Part shown: positions 42,942-51,906 of the stretch, piece after piece
Layout of the letters: every line of letters starts with the position of its first letter
Position numbering within the stretch: the first letter of the stretch is position 1
From: Paenibacillus sp. HWE-109
GTDB lineage: Bacteria; Bacillota; Bacilli; Paenibacillales; NBRC-103111
Length of the DNA stretch: 64,000 nucleotides
Direction of reading: 5' to 3'
NCBI RefSeq assembly: GCF_022163125.1
Contig: NZ_CP091881.1
Span: 62,001 to 126,000, forward strand
Notes under the pieces: model-generated
What the model saw: the letters and a program-made list of their open reading frames with translations, nothing else
Databases searched by the model: none
Told to the model about the DNA's origin: nothing
Program-made: the position numbers and the translations under genes

Positions 42942-43925
42942 CTAGTAGAGATCGACACGCAGTTTCTTCTCCAGTCGGGTATCATTCACCCAACCAACAT
43001 ACGAATCCAACGTTTGATAGTTGTGATCCATCAGAATGACACCGACGAAAGGATATTGCTTGCGGTGGCGATAACGGACATCCGCCCATCTGACTTCGTA
43101 GCCCCAACGATGCTCTTTGACCTCGGCGCAGGTGAAGGATGAGAAGTAGAGGAGTGCTTGAATGTCCTCATGCTGCTTGGACGCTTCAATTGCTGGATGA
43201 TCTTCACATTTGACGGTATCAATCCATCTGAGCTTTGCGTTTTTGAGTTCACCCAATTGATAGGTGCCATCCGTCCTCTGTTTCACGACATTCCATACAT
43301 AGAGGTTGAATGTTACAATAAGCGTGTATTTATCTCCCGGCTGATGGGTTGGATCTTTGCGGTAAAGCCCTTTTTCAACAATGTAATGATCAAGTGAACG
43401 CCATATATAATAGAGGGCAAGGACTCCGTACAACGACGGGAATACGAGCTTGGGACTTGCAATGTGAAAGGACCACATGAAGATCGCCGCGATATGGCTT
43501 GAAAAGATAAAAGGGTCAAATATGTGAATAATGTTCCACGACACCCACTTTTCTGAAAAAGGCCGTATCGCTTGTGTCCCATATGTGTTGAAACAATCGG
43601 TGAAAACGTGAAAGCAGACGGCGATGCCTACCCACATCCCAAGGTGCAGCAGCGGGACTCCGTGGAAGAATAGCGCGAGTGCTCCGGTAATAAGCAGCGT
43701 CCAAAGCAATAGCGCCGGTAAAGAGTGCGAGCGACCGCGATGATTGCGAATGTACGTGGCGTTTCCTTTGAATCGAAGCAGCCCGTCCACATCCGGAATC
43801 TGTGAGCCAATGACCGTTCCGATGAAGACCGCTGTAGTGGCTGCTGAATCCGCCGAAACGCTAGGATCAATTTGCGACAGCCCTGCTAACCCTAAACCAA
43901 TAACTAGGTGAGTTCCTGTGTCCAA
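42942..43925 (-). CDS. YfhP-like membrane metal-dependent hydrolase family protein (DUF457)
   Basis: 327 residues; TTG 43925 is preceded by AGGAGG at 8 bases. The first half has several membrane segments with MDTGTHLVIGLGL, GSQIPDVDG and HRGRSHSLPALLLWT, including the conserved His and Asp residues of the LexA-binding/YfhP family. The second half (about residues 190-327) is a soluble domain. In Bacillus, YfhP acts as a transcriptional regulator of its own region or a membrane hydrolase; the substrate is unknown. Confidence 0.75.
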   Translation of the reverse strand: MDTGTHLVIGLGLAGLSQIDPSVSADSAATTAVFIGTVIGSQIPDVDGLLRFKGNATYIRNHRGRSHSLPALLLWTLLITGALALFFHGVPLLHLGMWVGIAVCFHVFTDCFNTYGTQAIRPFSEKWVSWNIIHIFDPFIFSSHIAAIFMWSFHIASPKLVFPSLYGVLALYYIWRSLDHYIVEKGLYRKDPTHQPGDKYTLIVTFNLYVWNVVKQRTDGTYQLGELKNAKLRWIDTVKCEDHPAIEASKQHEDIQALLYFSSFTCAEVKEHRWGYEVRWADVRYRHRKQYPFVGVILMDHNYQTLDSYVGWVNDTRLEKKLRVDLY

Positions 43926-44081
43926 CTTGGTTTCCTCCTAAGCGTTTTCCATAGGAAAACAATTCTCGTAAACAAGGCTGATTGTACGGTTGGAAAAAGG
44001 GCTTCCGATGAATCCACTTTTTCCGTCTTCTTATTAGTTTACCATTTTAGAGCAAAAAATAAATCGGAGGGAGATCTAAAA

Positions 44082-44375
44082 ATGTCTAAAGTTTTTGTAG
44101 AGTATGCCATAAAAACGGCTTTTCGTGAGCCATTTCTCATCTATATGCAGGAATGGCGGCAGAGGGAAGGGCGTTTGGAGCTATTGGAGGGAACGGACCA
44201 AGAGGGGCTTTATGTAGAAATTTGGCATGACGTTACCTATGAAGAGTATACCCAATTCAAGCGGGAACGACTCCAAGATGTGGAAATAGGCGCGCAGCCA
44301 ATGTGGGAGGACTGGGTAGAAGGCGGTTTGCGCAAATTGCATATGTGGCATTTCGCTGAGGTTCCGAGCACATAG
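44082..44375 (+). CDS. Hypothetical small protein
   Basis: 97 residues from ATG 44082 with GGAGGGAG upstream; the frame extends further upstream but without a site. The sequence (VFVEYAIKTAFREPFLIYMQEW, LELLEGTDQEGLYVEIWHDVTYEEYTQFKRERL, HMWHF) looks like a ferredoxin-like alpha/beta fold of the monooxygenase or Dabb kind. No catalytic residues are recognised. It lies between the YfhP-like gene and gerQ. Confidence 0.75.
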   Translation: MSKVFVEYAIKTAFREPFLIYMQEWRQREGRLELLEGTDQEGLYVEIWHDVTYEEYTQFKRERLQDVEIGAQPMWEDWVEGGLRKLHMWHFAEVPST

Positions 44376-44410
44376 CGAAAAAACCGCTGCTCAGCAAGCG
44401 AGCAAGCGGT
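44376..44410 (-). terminator. Terminator of gerQ
   Basis: On the minus strand ACCGCT and AGCGGT form the outer stem with an inner GCTC/GAGC pairing, then TTTTTT. It may also end the convergent small gene. Confidence 0.8.
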
Positions 44411-44425
44411 TCAATCATAGTGCGG

Positions 44426-44881
44426 TTATCTTTGTGGGCCAGCGCCGCCCGCGTATGGATAGTAGTATTGAAGCTCCTGGTCGAATGTAATGTAGTCTAG
44501 ATTAACCATAAGCAGTAAGTAGCGCATGCCTGTCGCTGGATCGCTGATGATGATGTGATCACGTCCTGCAGCTTCTAGTTTGCCCTTGAAAATCTTGGCA
44601 TTCCATTCGGAATTGTTCTCGTATGTCATGTAGATGGTAGCAATTTTGCCTAAGTTCAGGCGAAGAATATTCTCGATGTAGGATTCTTCCAAAGGAAGAA
44701 GCCCGGGAGGGTTCACGCCTGCGGGTCCAGGATTGCCAGTTTGCGGCAGGAATGCGCCATTGGGTGTTTGCGGTACGACTTTGTTCGTAATCGTCGTAGG
44801 AACCGGATAGGCAGGGTAGGGATACCCGTACTGCGCTTGCGGGTTGGCTTGGTTGCCAATCTTGAAAGGGTTATTCAACAT
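44426..44881 (-). CDS. gerQ: Spore coat protein GerQ
   Basis: 151 residues. A low-complexity Pro/Tyr/Gly/Gln-rich N-terminus (residues 1-60) is followed by the conserved GerQ domain SYIENILRLNLGKIATIYMTYENN and IISDPATGMRYLLLMVNLDYITFDQEL. GerQ is a coat protein crosslinked by the transglutaminase Tgl and is needed to place the lytic enzyme CwlJ. GGAGGA precedes ATG 44881. Expected mother-cell (sigma-E) expression. Confidence 0.93.
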   Translation of the reverse strand: MLNNPFKIGNQANPQAQYGYPYPAYPVPTTITNKVVPQTPNGAFLPQTGNPGPAGVNPPGLLPLEESYIENILRLNLGKIATIYMTYENNSEWNAKIFKGKLEAAGRDHIIISDPATGMRYLLLMVNLDYITFDQELQYYYPYAGGAGPQR

Positions 44882-45081
44882 AAAAGTAAATCCTCCTTAA
44901 GCTTTCCTTGTGAAAGCATTCTTCTGATCTTCTTAGATATGCGAAACTATGCTTTTCCTAGAACCTTGTGCGCCGCGATTTTAGCTTTTTGAAACAGCCA
45001 GCTTCAGCAAGGTCATTATCCATAATCATCATATTGTGCGTTTGCCTATATGGTGACTGATTTTCAGCATTTTTTGGCAAA

Positions 45082-45103
45082 CAAAAAAGCCTCAGAAGAG
45101 GCT
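45082..45103 (-). terminator. Terminator of the response regulator
   Basis: AGCCTC (45088-45093) and GAGGCT (45098-45103) with a T-run on the minus strand; the stem overlaps the stop codon. Confidence 0.85.
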
Positions 45104-45792
45104 CAGGAGAATAAAAATTTATAACCGACTCCCCAGACGGTCTTTATGTACTTCGGTTCTTTGGGATCGACTTCTATTTTCTTGCGAAGGTTGGCGATGT
45201 GAACATCGATAGCACGTTCCGTTACATAAGAATCGAAGCCACGAACCCGGTTCAGAAGTTCCTCGCGGCTGTATACGCGCCCTTGATTTTGCCACAACAG
45301 CTTCATAATTTCGAATTCAGAGAAGGTCGTTTCGATCAATTTATTTTGGACAAACAGACATCGTTTCTCGAAATCCAAATGGACAATGGGGTCAGATGAT
45401 TCCTCCGTCTGAGCCGTCGGCGGCACAAAGACATGGGAACGGCGCAGTAGAGCTTGTAGGCGTGCCGCTAGCTCTCTCATCGAGAAAGGTTTGCATAAAT
45501 AATCGTCAGCGCCGGTCTGCAAGCCTTTAACACGGTCGGAAACTTCGCTCTTCGCAGAAACCATAAGAATAGGAATCATCGAGGCGGATCGAAAGTGCGT
45601 ACATAGCTGAATACCATCCACATCAGGCAACATAATGTCCAGCACGATAACATCAGGCTCAAAGTCACGGAATAGGGTTTCACCTTGGCGGCCAGTTTCT
45701 GCCCGCATGACTTGATAACCTTCTTCGTACAAATAAATGGACATCATTTCACCAATGCTTAAATCATCTTCAATGATTAAAACTTTAGACAT
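45103..45792 (-). CDS. OmpR/PhoB-family response regulator without adjacent kinase
   Basis: 229 residues. The receiver domain has acidic IIEDD, phospho-acceptor Asp in VIVLDIMLPDVDG (residue 52), and Lys in YLCKPFS. The C-terminal winged helix reads FSEFEIMKLLWQNQGRVYSREELLNRV and IDVHIANLRKKIE. The preceding GGAAAGGGAGGGG is a strong site. No histidine kinase gene is next to it, so it is an orphan; its partner is unknown. It lies between gerQ and the urt operon, convergent with neither by promoter evidence. Confidence 0.93.
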   Translation of the reverse strand: MSKVLIIEDDLSIGEMMSIYLYEEGYQVMRAETGRQGETLFRDFEPDVIVLDIMLPDVDGIQLCTHFRSASMIPILMVSAKSEVSDRVKGLQTGADDYLCKPFSMRELAARLQALLRRSHVFVPPTAQTEESSDPIVHLDFEKRCLFVQNKLIETTFSEFEIMKLLWQNQGRVYSREELLNRVRGFDSYVTERAIDVHIANLRKKIEVDPKEPKYIKTVWGVGYKFLFS

Positions 45793-45925
45793 AAACGTTC
45801 CCCTCCCTTTCCTTCAAAAGGCTTGGTCCTCGATATGCCGGACGCAAATAATTGTTTTCTATAGTCATGTTATCATTATCCATTTTGTGACGTCCAGTGT
45901 TATGTTAATAAATAGGTCATTTTGC

Positions 45926-45985
45926 AGAAAAAAAGAAACTGGGGGGTACTTGATACCTACTGCGTAGGTCAAGTATTCCAGCTTC
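45926..45985 (-). terminator. Terminator of the urtABCDE operon
   Basis: A long imperfect hairpin (45935-45985) with arms GAAaCTGG..GTACTTGA.ACCTAC and GTAGGT.CAAGTA..CCAG.TTC; on the minus strand it is followed by a run of T. It closes the urt operon after urtE. Confidence 0.85.
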
Positions 45986-46015
45986 TTCGTATAGGATGGG
46001 TCATAACTACCAAAT

Positions 46016-46711
46016 TCATACAGTCAAATGCTTTCGGACTTGATCTTCACTTAGATGCTCAGCCTGGCCTTCTGCAGCAATGGTACCCCGATCCAAGACA
46101 TAATAATAGTCGGCGATGCTGGTTGCGAATTCCAAGCTTTGTTCCACGAGCAGTACGGCGATTTCACGATTGCGCTTAATGGACTCAATGATCGCCTCAA
46201 TTTCCATCACAATGGAGGGTTGGATGCCTTCCATCGGTTCATCGAGCAGCAGCAGCTTTGGACCGGGGGCTAACGCGCGTGCGATGGCTAATTGCTGCTG
46301 CTGTCCACCGCTGAGGTCGCCTCCTTTGCGATGAAGCATCTGTGCAAGTATAGGAAACGTCTCGAAGAGGGAGTCAGGCAATTTCTTTCGGCCATCGGTT
46401 GCAGCTTCTAGGCCGAGCAAGAGGTTTTCTTCAACACTAAGCTGAGGAAAAATTTCACGTCCTTGCGGTACGTAGCCGATCCCCGCCTTGGCTCGCCGAT
46501 CCGGGGGGGACGCTGTGATATCCCGCTCATTGTAGGAAATTGTGCCAGACTTAGGCTTAATGATCCCCATGATCGTCTTCATCAGCGTAGACTTCCCTAC
46601 ACCATTACGTCCCATGAGACAGACGATTTGCCCGGGTTTTACCTGGAGGTTGACGCCCCGCACAACCATGCTTTCGCCGTAACCGGCTTCCAACTTCTGA
46701 AGGTTAAGCAC
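46016..46711 (-). CDS. urtE: Urea ABC transporter ATP-binding protein UrtE
   Basis: 231 residues from GTG 46711 (AGGAGAG upstream), overlapping the end of urtD by 8 bases. Walker A MGRNGVGKSTL, signature LSGGQQQQLAIARAL, Walker B LLLLDEPMEGIQPSI. UrtE is a LivF-like ATPase and with UrtD powers high-affinity urea uptake. Last gene of urtABCDE. Long frames upstream of the start are out of context and lack a site. Confidence 0.95.
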   Translation of the reverse strand: MLNLQKLEAGYGESMVVRGVNLQVKPGQIVCLMGRNGVGKSTLMKTIMGIIKPKSGTISYNERDITASPPDRRAKAGIGYVPQGREIFPQLSVEENLLLGLEAATDGRKKLPDSLFETFPILAQMLHRKGGDLSGGQQQQLAIARALAPGPKLLLLDEPMEGIQPSIVMEIEAIIESIKRNREIAVLLVEQSLEFATSIADYYYVLDRGTIAAEGQAEHLSEDQVRKHLTV

Positions 46712-47495
46712 CGCGTTCCACTCTCCTTCCCAAATAAACTTCAGCAACCTTGTCATCATTCTGGATTTCTTGCATGGTGCCTTCCCGCAGGACAGTGCCT
46801 TCATGCAGCACAGTAACGGTTCTGGCGAATTGACGAACGAACTCCATATCGTGCTCGACAACGATGATGGTCTGATTGGCAGCGATCTCGTGCAGCAGCT
46901 CGCCTGTCTTCTCGGTTTCACTGTCTGTCATTCCGGCAGCCGGTTCATCGAGCAGGAGCAGATCAGGCTCTTGCATCAGTAGCATGCCGATTTCGAGCCA
47001 CTGCTTCTCTCCGTGAGAAAGGGAGCCTGCGCGCTCCTTGCTCTTGTTGTGCAAACCAATCATCCCAAGTCTGAGATGCAATCGATCCAGTTGCTCACTT
47101 GTAGTCTTCGCCCATAGGGCGCTGAGTAGACCGCGTTTTTGCTTCATGGATAGAGCCAAGTTTTCGAAAACAGTGAGGGTTGAGAAGACAGAAGGCGCTT
47201 GAAATTTGCGCCCGATGCCGAGTTGAGCGATTTGATGCTCTTGATGCTTCGTTAAATCAATGGCATCTTTGAAATAAACGTGGCCGTGTGAAGGTTTCAC
47301 TTTCCCGCAAATGACATCCAGGAGCGTTGTTTTTCCTGCTCCATTCGGTCCAATGAGGAACCGGAGTTCTCCGTATTGCAAGGAAAAGTCCAGGTTCCGT
47401 AAGGCTTTGAAACCATCAAAGCTCACCTCAAGTCCTTTTACGCTCAGGATCTTCTCGCTGGCTGCAGGTTCATGCTTCGCTAATTGTCCTAGCAT
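46704..47495 (-). CDS. urtD: Urea ABC transporter ATP-binding protein UrtD
   Basis: 263 residues, AAGGAGG upstream of ATG 47495. LivG-like ATPase: Walker A GPNGAGKTTLLDVICG, signature SLSHGEKQWLEIGMLL, Walker B LLLLDEPAAGMTDSE. In Urt systems it pairs with UrtE on the cytoplasmic face of the UrtBC permease. The urtC stop is 48 bases upstream. Confidence 0.95.
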   Translation of the reverse strand: MLGQLAKHEPAASEKILSVKGLEVSFDGFKALRNLDFSLQYGELRFLIGPNGAGKTTLLDVICGKVKPSHGHVYFKDAIDLTKHQEHQIAQLGIGRKFQAPSVFSTLTVFENLALSMKQKRGLLSALWAKTTSEQLDRLHLRLGMIGLHNKSKERAGSLSHGEKQWLEIGMLLMQEPDLLLLDEPAAGMTDSETEKTGELLHEIAANQTIIVVEHDMEFVRQFARTVTVLHEGTVLREGTMQEIQNDDKVAEVYLGRRVERGA

Positions 47496-47542
47496 GGGGA
47501 ATTTCCTCCTTCTTTGTTCAGAAAAACGTTGATTTTACAGGG

Positions 47543-48619
47543 CTAGCTGACTTCTTGCGAAGAAGAGATCGGTTTGGGAAGCACGGGCTTTTTCCAATTG
47601 GATGTGTAGTGGGTGATCGTTCCTACAATGCCTTTGGGCAGCAAAAGTACGACGATAATGAACAAGGCTCCTAACATAATCGGCCACCAAGCGGGATAAG
47701 CTTCACTGAATGTAGTTTTCGCTGCATTGGTAACCAGAGCTCCGAGAACAGCGCCTCCGATCGTAGAACGTCCACCGATAGCTACCCACAACACCATCTC
47801 GATGGAGGGGACGATTCCCATTTGTGCAGGGGAGATAATCCCTTCCTGGAGGACGAAGAGCACACCGGCAAGCCCGGCTAATCCGGCTGATGCGCAGTAA
47901 ATAAATACTTTAAACGTGACCGGGTTATAGCCAATGAAGCGAACGCGATTCTCTCCATCGCGAATGGCAGTCAGGATGTTGCCTATACGGCTGGTGACAA
48001 GGATGCTGCATAGAATCAGGACGAGAGCAACGATGGCAAGCGTGAGATAGAAAAATAACAGTTTTGTGGATTGTGCTTGCAAATCCAGGCCAAGAAACGT
48101 ACTGAAATTCGTGAGTCCATTCGTCCCTCCGGTATACCCTTGTTGACCGACGAATAAAGTGACCGTAATGATGACGAGCGCTTGGGACAGAATGGAGAAG
48201 AAGGCGCCCTTGATCCGGTTTCGGAAAGTGAAATAGCCTAAGATAAAGGCGACAATCATCGGTACGATGAGGGCAAGCAGGAATGCCGCTCCCGCATTGT
48301 GAAAGGGGACCCAGAACCAAGGCAAGCTCTCGACACCGCTCCAGGACATGAAGTCCGGCAGTTGGTCAGGTGTTGCAGCCAGCTTTAGATGCATAGCCAT
48401 ACAATAGGCGCCTAGTCCGAAGTAAACGCCATGTCCGAGACTTAGAATGCCTGTATATCCCCATATGAGATCAATACCCATGGCAATAATGGCATAAGCG
48501 AGAAATTTGCCGAGCAGCGAGAGACGGAACTCAGACAAGAAGAGTGGGGCTAGCGCGATAGCAATTAAGAAAACGGTATACACGATAAGTTTGAGTTTGG
48601 ATTGTCCGGCTAAGAGCAT
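47543..48619 (-). CDS. urtC: Urea ABC transporter permease UrtC
   Basis: 358 residues, about nine membrane segments, LivM-like. Landmarks: YAIIAMGIDLIWGYTGILSLGHGVYFGLGAYCMAMHL and GYNPVTFKVFIYCASAGLAGLAGVLFVLQEG, characteristic of UrtC. AAAGGAT precedes ATG 48619 with slightly long spacing. It follows urtB after 19 bases. Confidence 0.94.
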   Translation of the reverse strand: MLLAGQSKLKLIVYTVFLIAIALAPLFLSEFRLSLLGKFLAYAIIAMGIDLIWGYTGILSLGHGVYFGLGAYCMAMHLKLAATPDQLPDFMSWSGVESLPWFWVPFHNAGAAFLLALIVPMIVAFILGYFTFRNRIKGAFFSILSQALVIITVTLFVGQQGYTGGTNGLTNFSTFLGLDLQAQSTKLLFFYLTLAIVALVLILCSILVTSRIGNILTAIRDGENRVRFIGYNPVTFKVFIYCASAGLAGLAGVLFVLQEGIISPAQMGIVPSIEMVLWVAIGGRSTIGGAVLGALVTNAAKTTFSEAYPAWWPIMLGALFIIVVLLLPKGIVGTITHYTSNWKKPVLPKPISSSQEVS

Positions 48620-48638
48620 GGAGGTGGCACATCCTTTC

Positions 48639-49544
48639 TTAATCTAAGGATCTGGAACGGATCGTTACAAGTCCCATCGGTTTCCATTGCAAGAAGGCGA
48701 TAATCAGCGTGAAGACTAGCACTTTGCCGAGCGTAGCGCTCGTGGTGTATTCCAAGGCTGTATTGAAAACGCCAATGCCTAATGCTCCTGCTACGGTTCC
48801 GATGAGCTTGCCGATACCTCCAAGCACAACAACCATGAAAGCATCAACAATATAATAAGTGCCAATGGTCGGTCCGATCGGTCCTAACAGTGTTAAAGCA
48901 CATCCTGCAATGCCTGCCATGGCTGAACCGAAGGCGAATGACTGAGCGTCTACCCGGCGTGTGGATATGCCCAAACAAGCGGCCATTTCGCGATTCTGCA
49001 TGACAGCCCTCATGCGTCTGCCGCCTGCGGAGTGATAGAGATACATATAAATAATGAGAATGCAAAGCGCCACTAAGGCGATGATAAAGAGTCGCTTGTA
49101 TGGAAGAATAAGGTCGGCTGTTACATGCCACCCGCCTTCCAGCCATTCCGGCGCTTTAACGGCTACGTTCGGCGCGCCAAAGATGGTGCGCGCGAGCTGC
49201 TGCAGCGCAAGGCTCACGCCCCAGGTTGCAAGCAAGCTATCCAGCGGTCTTCCATACATGAAGCGGATCAAGCAAACCTCGAGCAGCCAGCCGATGCAGA
49301 AGGCTACGGCAAAGGCGACGCCCAGAGAAACAATGAAGTACCACCCGAAAGCAGAGGCTGGCAGCATTTTCTGAAACCATTGTTGAACCAGATAAGCCAT
49401 ATAGGCGCCGATCATAATAAATTCGCCGTGCGCCATATTCATCACATTCATAAGACCGAAGGTAATCGCGAGACCGATGGCAATCAGGAGCAGAATGGAA
49501 CTAAGGCTTAAGCCGTTGAACAGTTGAAGCAGCAGCAGACTCAT
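48639..49544 (-). CDS. urtB: Urea ABC transporter permease UrtB
   Basis: 301 residues from ATG 49544, with GGGGGAGG upstream; a longer frame overlaps the intergenic hairpin. LivH-like with GLAITFGLMNVMNMAHGEFIMIGAYMAYL, DSLLATWGVSLALQQLART and the membrane coupling region RAVMQNREMAACLGISTRRVDAQSFAFGSAMAGIAG. Forms the urea channel with UrtC. A perfect 11-bp hairpin between urtA and urtB (49585-49610) probably lowers expression relative to UrtA. Confidence 0.95.
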   Translation of the reverse strand: MSLLLLQLFNGLSLSSILLLIAIGLAITFGLMNVMNMAHGEFIMIGAYMAYLVQQWFQKMLPASAFGWYFIVSLGVAFAVAFCIGWLLEVCLIRFMYGRPLDSLLATWGVSLALQQLARTIFGAPNVAVKAPEWLEGGWHVTADLILPYKRLFIIALVALCILIIYMYLYHSAGGRRMRAVMQNREMAACLGISTRRVDAQSFAFGSAMAGIAGCALTLLGPIGPTIGTYYIVDAFMVVVLGGIGKLIGTVAGALGIGVFNTALEYTTSATLGKVLVFTLIIAFLQWKPMGLVTIRSRSLD

Positions 49545-49584
49545 AACAATCCTCCCCCAGTGAAGCCCGAGTAAATGATGAAAT

Positions 49585-49610
49585 CCAGGACTGCCGCAAG
49601 GCAGTCCTGG
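49585..49610 (-). other. Hairpin between urtA and urtB
   Basis: CCAGGACTGCC (49585-49595) and GGCAGTCCTGG (49600-49610) form a perfect stem around a GCAA loop with no T-run, so it is more likely an mRNA-stabilising element at the 3' end of urtA than a terminator. Confidence 0.8.
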
Positions 49611-49638
49611 CTCCAAGTACGATCTTCCTAAGTTGCTC

Positions 49639-50913
49639 TTATTTTTTCGTTACTTCTCCACCCCATGGGTATGTTTTGAGGAATGGATCTGGTTTAAGCG
49701 GTTGGCCGGAGTTCCAAATTTCTTTGATTTGCCCATCAGCCGTAATTTGACCGATACGCGCTGTTTTGGATATATGCTGATTCTCGCCGTCGATAACAAC
49801 CTTCCCTTCAGGTGCGTTGAATTCGATGCCCTTGGCAGCGGCTTTCACTTTCTCGACCTCGAAGGAACCTGCTTTTTTGACCGCGGCTGCCCATAAATAA
49901 ACAGCTGTATAGCCTGCTTCAATGGGATCATCAGTTACACGGTCTTTCCCATATTTGGCTTTGTAAGCTTCAACGAATTTTTTGTTCTCTGGCGTATCCG
50001 TTGTTTGGTAGTAATTCCAAGCCGTATAGTGTCCATCCAAGACAGACGCTCCAATGCCGCGCACTTCTTCTTCCGCAATACTGACGGACATCGTCGTTAA
50101 GTCTTTGGCTGTAATGCCGGCATCTTTCAATTGTTTGAAGAAGGCAACGTTGCTGTCACCGTTCAATGTATTGAAAATGACATCCGGTTTGTCTTTTTTG
50201 ATCTTGCTGATGATTGTGTTGTAATCCGTGTGTCCAAGCGGAGTGTATTCTTCAGCAATGAGCGTACCGCCTTCGGCTTTCAACTGCTCTTTAATGATTT
50301 TGTTGGCAGTTCTTGGGAAGACGTAGTCAGAACCTAAGAGGTAAAATTTCTTTCCTTTGTTTTGCAGGAGCCAGGTTACAGCGGGGATAATTTGTTGGTT
50401 CGTTGTTGCGCCAATGTAGAAAATATTCGGTGATGATTCCACGCCTTCATATTGGACTGGATACCAAAGCAGTCCTTTGTTCTGTTCGACGACCGGAAGA
50501 ACGGCTTTGCGGCTTGCTGATGTCCAGCAGCCAAAGATCGTTACAACGCTGTCCTTCTGCAGTAACTTCTTAGTTTTCTCTGCAAAAGTAGGCCAATCGG
50601 ATGCACCGTCTTCAATCACGGGCTTGATTTTCTTGCCTAAGAGTCCCCCGGCTGCATTAATTTCGTCAATAGCCATCAGTTCGGCATCTCGAACAGATAC
50701 CTCGCTTATGGACATCGTTCCCGTTAGAGAGTGAAGAATACCAACAGGTACGGTATCATCCTTCGAATCTGCCTTTGCCTCCGCAGCTGTAGACGCCTTA
50801 GGTGTAGTTGATGTTGATGCCGTCGGAACCGATTTGGCACAGCCCGCGATGACCAACATAATAGCCATGCTCAAAGCGACTGTGAGTTTACCTTTGTTTC
50901 TTATCTCTCTCAT
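49639..50913 (-). CDS. urtA: Urea ABC transporter substrate-binding lipoprotein UrtA
   Basis: 424 residues. Lipobox VIAGC near residue 24, then a Thr/Ser/Ala linker, then the branched-chain-amino-acid-binding-like fold with VPVGILHSLTGTMSISEVSVRDAELMAIDEINAAGG, WTSASRKAVLPVVEQ and FNTLNGDSNVAFFKQL, typical of UrtA. It binds urea outside the membrane. GGGAGTGG precedes ATG 50913. Divergent from ureA with two GlnR/TnrA-type boxes between. Confidence 0.95.
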   Translation of the reverse strand: MREIRNKGKLTVALSMAIMLVIAGCAKSVPTASTSTTPKASTAAEAKADSKDDTVPVGILHSLTGTMSISEVSVRDAELMAIDEINAAGGLLGKKIKPVIEDGASDWPTFAEKTKKLLQKDSVVTIFGCWTSASRKAVLPVVEQNKGLLWYPVQYEGVESSPNIFYIGATTNQQIIPAVTWLLQNKGKKFYLLGSDYVFPRTANKIIKEQLKAEGGTLIAEEYTPLGHTDYNTIISKIKKDKPDVIFNTLNGDSNVAFFKQLKDAGITAKDLTTMSVSIAEEEVRGIGASVLDGHYTAWNYYQTTDTPENKKFVEAYKAKYGKDRVTDDPIEAGYTAVYLWAAAVKKAGSFEVEKVKAAAKGIEFNAPEGKVVIDGENQHISKTARIGQITADGQIKEIWNSGQPLKPDPFLKTYPWGGEVTKK

Positions 50914-50957
50914 TCCCTAACCACTCCCTTACTTACAAGATTTGGATTACAAGGCCT

Positions 50958-50998
50958 ATGATAAGTGGGAAAAGAAGATGGTGTCAATATATATGACA
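50958..50998 (-). promoter_or_regulatory. urtA promoter with GlnR/TnrA-type box
   Basis: TGTCA-N7-TGACA (50982-50998) matches TGTNA-N7-TNACA exactly. On the minus strand the box ends in TTGACA (50987-50982), an 18-base spacer leads to TATCAT (50963-50958). The box therefore overlaps the -35, the geometry of GlnR repression; activation by TnrA is also possible. Confidence 0.75.
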
Positions 50999-51096
50999 CA
51001 AATGAATTATTTTTTGTGTTTTATGCACAAACGCCGTTAAAAACTTTGGAACAATCACATAAACCCGAAATATTTCTTCGAAAAACCTTATTTTCA

Positions 51097-51149
51097 TGTA
51101 ACTATATATGACATATGAGATTTACAATCGTTAAATACACGAATATAAT
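51097..51149 (+). promoter_or_regulatory. ureA promoter with GlnR/TnrA-type box
   Basis: TGTAA-N7-TGACA (51097-51113) matches TGTNA-N7-TNACA exactly. It ends 7 bases before a promoter TTTACA (51121-51126), 17-base spacer, TATAAT (51144-51149). The placement upstream of the -35 is typical of TnrA activation. Confidence 0.75.
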
Positions 51150-51194
51150 GAGTGTAAAGGATTACCATCATTCGGTTTTTGAAGAGGTGAAGAT

Positions 51195-51497
51195 GTGCAT
51201 TTAACGGAGAGAGAGAAAGAAAAATTACTCATTACAGTCGCCGCAGACTTAGCTCGCAGAAGACTTGGAAGAGGCTTGAAATTAAATTATCCGGAAAGTA
51301 TAGCGCTGATCACATCGGAAATCATGGAAGGAGCCAGAGACGGGTTGACCGTTGCTGAATTGATGTCGTTCGGGACAACGATTCTGCGGGCTGAGCAAGT
51401 CATGGAAGGAGTGCCACAAATGATTCACGAGGTTCAAGTCGAAGCGACATTTCCTGATGGTACGAAGTTAGTGACCGTTCACGAACCAATTACCTAG
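51195..51497 (+). CDS. ureA: Urease gamma subunit
   Basis: 100 residues from GTG 51195, GAGGTGAAG upstream. Gamma subunit sequence: LTEREKEKLLITVAADLARRRLGRGLKLNYPESIALITSEIMEGARDG. It assembles with UreB and UreC into the nickel urease that splits urea into ammonia and carbamate. First gene of ureABCFGD. Confidence 0.97.
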   Translation: MHLTEREKEKLLITVAADLARRRLGRGLKLNYPESIALITSEIMEGARDGLTVAELMSFGTTILRAEQVMEGVPQMIHEVQVEATFPDGTKLVTVHEPIT

Positions 51498-51522
51498 ATG
51501 ATGAAAGGAAAGGGGCGACAAC

Positions 51523-51906
51523 ATGGTTCCGGGAGAATTTCGAACAGGTAAAGGCTATATTGAACTGAATGTTGGCAGACAGACGGTCGATGTGATCGTA
51601 ACGAATACAGGAGACCGTCCTGTACAGGTAGGTTCTCATTTTCACTTTTTTGAAGTGAATCGCGCCTTGGCATTTCCGAGAGAACTTGCCTATGGGATGC
51701 GGCTTGATATTCCGGCAGGTACTGCTGTCCGATTCGAGCCTGGCGAGCAGAAGCCTGTCCAGTTAGTTGAATTAGGCGGAGCCAAGGTATCCTATGGCCT
51801 GAATAATTTGAGCAAGGGCTCGGCTGTCAAAGGGCAAATGCCCAATGAGGTGAAAGATAGATTGCAAACATGGGAGGGGAATCCCGGTGAATCGAATAGA
51901 TCGTAA
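51523..51906 (+). CDS. ureB: Urease beta subunit
   Basis: 127 residues with the conserved VTNTGDRPVQVGSHFHFFEVNRAL and GMRLDIPAGTAVRFEPG. ATG 51523 follows AAAGGGG. The 3' end overlaps the ureC start by 20 bases, showing coupling. Separate gamma and beta subunits are typical of Bacillales ureases. Confidence 0.97.
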   Translation: MVPGEFRTGKGYIELNVGRQTVDVIVTNTGDRPVQVGSHFHFFEVNRALAFPRELAYGMRLDIPAGTAVRFEPGEQKPVQLVELGGAKVSYGLNNLSKGSAVKGQMPNEVKDRLQTWEGNPGESNRS

